Positions 60,008 through 64,000 of a DNA stretch of 64,000 bases are shown here, in pieces. Origin of the DNA: an uncultured Porphyromonadaceae bacterium (GTDB taxonomy: Bacteria > Bacteroidota > Bacteroidia > Bacteroidales > Muribaculaceae); NCBI GenBank assembly GCA_902470475.1, contig CABRGT010000004.1:14504-78503 (forward strand). Direction: 5' to 3'. How positions within the stretch are numbered: the first letter of the stretch is position 1; the number at the start of each line of letters is the position of its first letter. The notes beneath the pieces are model-generated. The model ran no database searches. It had not been told where the DNA came from and was given only the letters and a program-made list of their open reading frames with translations. Made by a program: the position numbers and the translations under genes.

Positions 60008-62196
60008 ACATTGAAAGCCTGATCAGCGATCTTGCCTTCATACTGCTCCTCGGTGCGGTGGTCACCGTTCTGTTCAAATGGCTCCGGCAGCCCGTGGTGC
60101 TGGGCTATATAGTGGCCGGATTTCTTGCGAGTCCTCACTTCACCTATCTGCCTTCGGTGACGACGGTAGAGAATATCGAGTTCTGGGCACAGATCGGTAT
60201 TGTGGTGCTGCTGTTCTCGCTGGGTGTTGAATTCAGTTTCAAAAAGCTGGTCAATTCCGGAGGATCGGCCGTGGTCACGGCCCTGATAATCGTCACAGGC
60301 ATGATGGCCGTCGGTTTCATCACCGGCCGCGTACTGCATTTCAACGCCATCAACAGCCTGTTTCTCGGCGGCATGCTTTCGATGTCATCGACCACAATAA
60401 TCATCAAGGCATTCACCGACATGGGACTGAGGCAGCAGAAGTTCGCATCGCTCGTACTGGCCGTGCTGATCGTCGAAGACCTTTTCGCGGTAGTCATGAT
60501 GGTGGTTCTGTCGTCAATCGCGATAAACAACTCGGTCGAGGGAGGCGAGATGCTGTGGAGCGTCGGAAAACTGATGTTCTTCCTGATCATTTGGTTCCTG
60601 GTCGGCGTGTATCTGCTTCCATCGATTCTCAACCGCATCCGCAAATATCTCAACAGCGAGACATTGCTCGTCGTGTCCATGGGACTATGCCTGGGCATGG
60701 CGGTATTTTCGGTATATTGCGGGTTCTCGCTCGCTCTCGGCGCGTTCGTCATGGGATCGATTCTGGCCGGGACAAGCTATGCCGAGCAGATCGAACATGT
60801 CGTCACACCGGTTAAGGATCTGTTCGGCGCCGTGTTCTTCATATCCGTAGGCATGATGGTACAGCCTGCCATACTGGTACAATACTGGCTGCCGATCCTG
60901 ATTCTGTCGCTTGTTGTCATCTCGGGCATGATCATCTTCGGCACTTTCGGCATGCTCATCACGGGCCAGTCGCTGCGCGTGGCCATCCGCTCGGGCTTCT
61001 CCCTTACGCAGATAGGCGAATTCGCCTTCATCATCGCTTCTTTGGGTATGAGTCTTCACGTGCTCGAGCCCCAGCTCTACCCCATTGTTGTGGCCGTGTC
61101 GGTGATCACCACATTCACCACACCCTATTTCATCAAACTCTCCGGACCGGCCAGTGACTTTGTGGAACGTCATCTCCCCCGGCAGCTGCATTTCCTTATC
61201 GAACGCTACAACAACGAGGGTCAGAAAGAACAAGCTTCCGGACGTCCCTGGGCCGTGTTGTTGAAACGGCATCTCTGGCGCACTTTCCTTTATTCGGTGG
61301 TGCTGATCGCAATAACGGTCGTATCGGCCTACTACATCCGTCCGTGGCTCACGCAGATAGGCGGCAAATGGGGCCCGATGCTGACTGTGATCGTCGAGAT
61401 CTCTCTCATGTCACCTTTTATCATCGCCCTGATCTCTCCGGTAAGGGTTAAGGAAGGTGATCCGGACGTTTCGTACAACATCCCGCGCATCGTACTGATG
61501 ATATTCCGCATCATCATTGCTCTGGGATTCGTAGTACATGCCGTGGCATCTGTATTCTCGGCCACCGCAGGCCTGATTCTCGGCGTAGGAATCGTAGTGC
61601 TGATAATCCTCCTGCTATACCGACAGCTTACACGCCACATGAGCCGCATCGAAGAAAAATTCTTCGACAATCTCAATGAGCGCGAGCTTCGCCGCTCAGG
61701 CAAAAACAACCACGTGGTCAGTGATCTGCATTTGGCCTACATGACAGTCGGCGCAGGATGTCCGTTCGCAGGGGAGAGACTGATGGACAGCAACCTGCGC
61801 AAGACCTATGGAGTGAACGTCGTCAACGTACAGCGCGGATATCAGAATATTCCCATCCCCGACGGGCGCCAGCGCATATATCCCGGCGACGTCATCGGCG
61901 TCATCGGCACCGATGACCAGATCACCCGGCTGCTGCCCGTCGCTGAAGCCGCGAAGCCGGCCGGCGACACAGGCGACGCCGGGCAGATGACTCTCGGCTC
62001 CATCCTGCTGTCATTCAACTCGCCGCTCATAGGCAAGACTCCCTCTACAGCCTCTCTGCGCGACAGCTACGACGTGCTTGTGGTAGCAGTCAACCGCGGA
62101 GGCGAATTCATCGACTCAAATCCAAATCTTGTTTTCGCACCTGGCGACATCGTCTGGCTGGCCGGAAGCAAAAACAATATTTCCAGACTCAAATAA
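60004..62196 (+). CDS. KefB-like monovalent cation:proton antiporter with two TrkA-C domains
   Basis: A 730-residue CPA2-family protein. Residues 1-385 form the transporter core with about twelve spans (GYIVAGFLASPHF, LFSLGVEFSFKKL, MLSMSSTTIIIKAF). A further hydrophobic stretch (about 420-545) is followed by two TrkA-C (RCK-C) domains (about 575-645 and 660-728), each with the I.PGD.I pattern. The TrkA-N domain that binds NAD in KefB is absent, so ligand control should differ. Potassium or sodium exchange is likely by family. Overlaps the MgtC-like gene by four bases. purM follows after 22 bases. Confidence 0.92.
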   Translation: MNIESLISDLAFILLLGAVVTVLFKWLRQPVVLGYIVAGFLASPHFTYLPSVTTVENIEFWAQIGIVVLLFSLGVEFSFKKLVNSGGSAVVTALIIVTGMMAVGFITGRVLHFNAINSLFLGGMLSMSSTTIIIKAFTDMGLRQQKFASLVLAVLIVEDLFAVVMMVVLSSIAINNSVEGGEMLWSVGKLMFFLIIWFLVGVYLLPSILNRIRKYLNSETLLVVSMGLCLGMAVFSVYCGFSLALGAFVMGSILAGTSYAEQIEHVVTPVKDLFGAVFFISVGMMVQPAILVQYWLPILILSLVVISGMIIFGTFGMLITGQSLRVAIRSGFSLTQIGEFAFIIASLGMSLHVLEPQLYPIVVAVSVITTFTTPYFIKLSGPASDFVERHLPRQLHFLIERYNNEGQKEQASGRPWAVLLKRHLWRTFLYSVVLIAITVVSAYYIRPWLTQIGGKWGPMLTVIVEISLMSPFIIALISPVRVKEGDPDVSYNIPRIVLMIFRIIIALGFVVHAVASVFSATAGLILGVGIVVLIILLLYRQLTRHMSRIEEKFFDNLNERELRRSGKNNHVVSDLHLAYMTVGAGCPFAGERLMDSNLRKTYGVNVVNVQRGYQNIPIPDGRQRIYPGDVIGVIGTDDQITRLLPVAEAAKPAGDTGDAGQMTLGSILLSFNSPLIGKTPSTASLRDSYDVLVVAVNRGGEFIDSNPNLVFAPGDIVWLAGSKNNISRLK

Positions 62197-62218
62197 CGAT
62201 TAAAAACAGCATAGATTT

Positions 62219-63394
62219 ATGACAGACACGAGCGACCAGCGATACAAAATGCGCGGTGTATCGGCTTCGAAAGAAGACGTACATGCAGCTATCAGAAATG
62301 TCGACAAGGGTATTTTTCCCGGAGCGTTCTGTAAGATTATTCCCGATATTCTGGGTGGGGATCCGGAGTGGTGCGACATAATGCACGCCGACGGAGCGGG
62401 CACCAAGTCGTCGCTCGCCTACGTCTACTGGCGGCAGACAGGCGATCTCGATGTATGGAAAGGCATCGCTCAGGATGCCCTGATCATGAACATCGACGAT
62501 CTGCTGTGCGTCGGCGCCACTGACAACATCCTGGTGTCATCGACCATCGGAAGAAATAAGAACCTTGTGAGCGGCGACGTCATCGCCGCCATCATCAACG
62601 GTACTGAAGAACTTCTGAGCGACCTGCGCGGCCACGGTATCGGCGTCTATTCCACCGGCGGCGAGACAGCCGATGTCGGCGACCTCGTCCGCACGATCAT
62701 CGTCGACTCTACGGTCACCTGCCGCATGCGCCGCGACCATGTCATCGACAACTCACGAATCGAGTCAGGTGACGTCATTGTAGGCCTGTGTTCTTACGGC
62801 CGTGCGACATATGAAAAGCAATACAACGGAGGCATGGGCAGCAACGGACTCACTTCAGCGCGACACGACGTGTTCTGCAAGGACATCGCCAGGCTGTATC
62901 CCGAAAGTTTTGACGGCGCAATACCTCAGGAACTCGTGTACAGCGGCGGATGTTCGCTGCTCGATCAGGTAGACGGATCGCCGCTCGATGCCGGACGGCT
63001 CGTCCTGTCCCCCACCCGTACCTATGCGCCGGTTGTGAAGGAAGTGCTGGCCGCTATGCGCCCGCACATACACGGCATGATACACTGCTCGGGCGGAGCA
63101 CAGACCAAGATCATGAATTTCGTGCGCAACAAGCATGTCATCAAGGACAATATGTTCGATCCTGGGCCACTGTTCACTCTCATACAGGCTCAGTCGGGCA
63201 CCGACTGGCGCGAGATGTACAAGGTGTTCAACATGGGGCACCGCTTCGAAATCTATCTGCCCCAGCAGTACGCCCGCGAAGTAATCGACATAGCCCGGTC
63301 ATTCAATATCGACGCAAAAGTCGTAGGTCACGTCGAGAACTCACCCGAGAACCGTCTGACCATAAAATCGCAGTTCGGAACCTTCAATTATTAA
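62219..63394 (+). CDS. purM: Phosphoribosylformylglycinamidine cyclo-ligase
   Basis: ATP-dependent AIR synthase of purine synthesis, 391 residues, longer than the E. coli protein (about 345) as is usual in Bacteroidota. The opening YKMRGVSASKEDVHAAI and MHADGAGTKSSLAYVYW form the substrate and ATP-binding loops, and DDLLCVGATDNILVSSTIGR and STGGETADVGD are conserved family blocks. It follows the antiporter gene closely and may share its transcript, though the functions are unrelated. Confidence 0.94.
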   Translation: MTDTSDQRYKMRGVSASKEDVHAAIRNVDKGIFPGAFCKIIPDILGGDPEWCDIMHADGAGTKSSLAYVYWRQTGDLDVWKGIAQDALIMNIDDLLCVGATDNILVSSTIGRNKNLVSGDVIAAIINGTEELLSDLRGHGIGVYSTGGETADVGDLVRTIIVDSTVTCRMRRDHVIDNSRIESGDVIVGLCSYGRATYEKQYNGGMGSNGLTSARHDVFCKDIARLYPESFDGAIPQELVYSGGCSLLDQVDGSPLDAGRLVLSPTRTYAPVVKEVLAAMRPHIHGMIHCSGGAQTKIMNFVRNKHVIKDNMFDPGPLFTLIQAQSGTDWREMYKVFNMGHRFEIYLPQQYAREVIDIARSFNIDAKVVGHVENSPENRLTIKSQFGTFNY

Positions 63395-63414
63395 CCGCAT
63401 AAACTTTTACAACC

Positions 63415-63969
63415 ATGCGAAAGACCAAGTTAACAGTCGCCGTAGTATGCGCGCTTATGGGCGCCATGATGCTGCCATCGTGCATCGGCTCGTTCACCCT
63501 GACCAACAAACTCCTGACCTGGAACCGCAACATTGACAATAAGTTCGTCAACGAACTGGTATTCTTCGCTTTCTGGATCATCCCCGTATATGAAGTTTCG
63601 GCTCTTGCCGACGTCCTGGTAATCAACTCCATCGAGTTCTGGTCGGGCAGCAACCCCGTAGCCAGCAGCCAGACCCGCCATATCAAAGGCAACGACAGCG
63701 AATATCTGGTGACCAACGACAAGGACGGCTACACTATAAAGAACCTGACCGACAACTCCGTCGTACGTCTTGATTTCAATGCCGACGACCGCTCATGGTC
63801 ATTCAGCCTTCCCGACGGTACTTCGCAAAAGATCTTCAGCTTCGTCGACGACACCCACATCGCGCTGCCCGCCCCCGGCGACGCCGAGCCAGTCGTTGTC
63901 GAGACATCGGCTGCCGGCATGCTCGCATACCAGCAGATCGCAATGTCATCGGCACTCGCAAGCCGCTGA
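63415..63969 (+). CDS. DUF3332-family lipoprotein
   Basis: A 184-residue protein with a signal peptide and lipobox Cys near residue 23 (MMLPSC). The conserved DUF3332 opening follows (GSFTLTNKLLTWNRNIDNKFVNEL, split here by a short hydrophobic segment VFFAFWIIPVYEVSALADVLV), then a small beta-rich domain. The family is widespread in Bacteroidota and of unknown function. Twenty bases separate it from purM. The last 31 bases of the window hold nothing identifiable. Confidence 0.85.
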   Translation: MRKTKLTVAVVCALMGAMMLPSCIGSFTLTNKLLTWNRNIDNKFVNELVFFAFWIIPVYEVSALADVLVINSIEFWSGSNPVASSQTRHIKGNDSEYLVTNDKDGYTIKNLTDNSVVRLDFNADDRSWSFSLPDGTSQKIFSFVDDTHIALPAPGDAEPVVVETSAAGMLAYQQIAMSSALASR

Positions 63970-64000
63970 TCATCTTCAGGAATACATGAGGCTGTCGCGT

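Overview
The window reads as a contiguous piece of core chromosome from a Bacteroidales bacterium, most likely a gut member of the Muribaculaceae or a close relative (family placement is inference). The signs are Bacteroidota-type promoters (TAnnTTTG at -7, often with TTTG or TTG 19-20 bases upstream), start codons without Shine-Dalgarno sequences, a Rho factor with a long disordered insertion, secreted proteins ending in type IX-like sorting tails, and families largely confined to this phylum (DUF6242, DUF6089, the Bacteroidota RNA polymerase omega, paired OmpH chaperones behind bamA). No rRNA, CRISPR array, insertion sequence, prophage or integrative element was seen. One tRNA gene, tRNA-Pro(GGG), is present.

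Layout. 1-8.6 kb: aroE, a YeiH-type transporter and comEC on the plus strand, converging on a minus-strand pair (small membrane protein and an exported M3 peptidase). A SulP anion transporter diverges from the peptidase through an interlocked, nearly palindromic promoter pair. 8.3-12.6 kb: a small acidic lipoprotein, rho with a long C-rich leader, rpsU, a XerC/D recombinase and raiA. 12.7-20.4 kb: a minus-strand operon of three large exported proteins, the middle one a C10 (streptopain-like) protease. 20.6-28.5 kb: ribD, then a cell-envelope operon DUF6242-DUF6089-uppS-bamA-ompH-ompH that joins undecaprenyl phosphate supply to outer-membrane protein assembly. 28.5-36 kb: beta-carbonic anhydrase, fabG, ndk, an M23/LysM peptidase, a degenerate M48-like protein, a DUF3298 lipoprotein, an alpha/beta hydrolase and a META-domain lipoprotein. 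36-43.6 kb: rpsO, rpoZ, bamD, tRNA-Pro, gyrB, rnr, folB and an exported nitroreductase.

43.6-56.4 kb: two TonB-domain proteins, one with a threonine-rich repeated cytoplasmic tail; serC-serA; then an exopolysaccharide locus (acyltransferase, Wza-like export protein, Wzc-like tyrosine kinase, Wzy-like polymerase, Wzx-like flippase, one GT4 glycosyltransferase) and an FKBP isomerase. 56.4-64 kb: a MINPP-type inositol polyphosphate phosphatase, a small TPR-like protein, a tightly coupled trio (single-pass coiled-coil protein, MgtC-like protein, KefB-like antiporter), purM and a DUF3332 lipoprotein.

Most of this is housekeeping. The least explained parts are the coiled-coil/MgtC/KefB trio and the TonB protein, which both carry repeated basic-threonine motifs in cytoplasmic tails; the secreted C10 protease operon; the C-rich rho leader; and a strong anti-SD complement between rho and rpsU in a phylum that rarely uses such sites. 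All functional calls rest on sequence reading by eye, without database searches.
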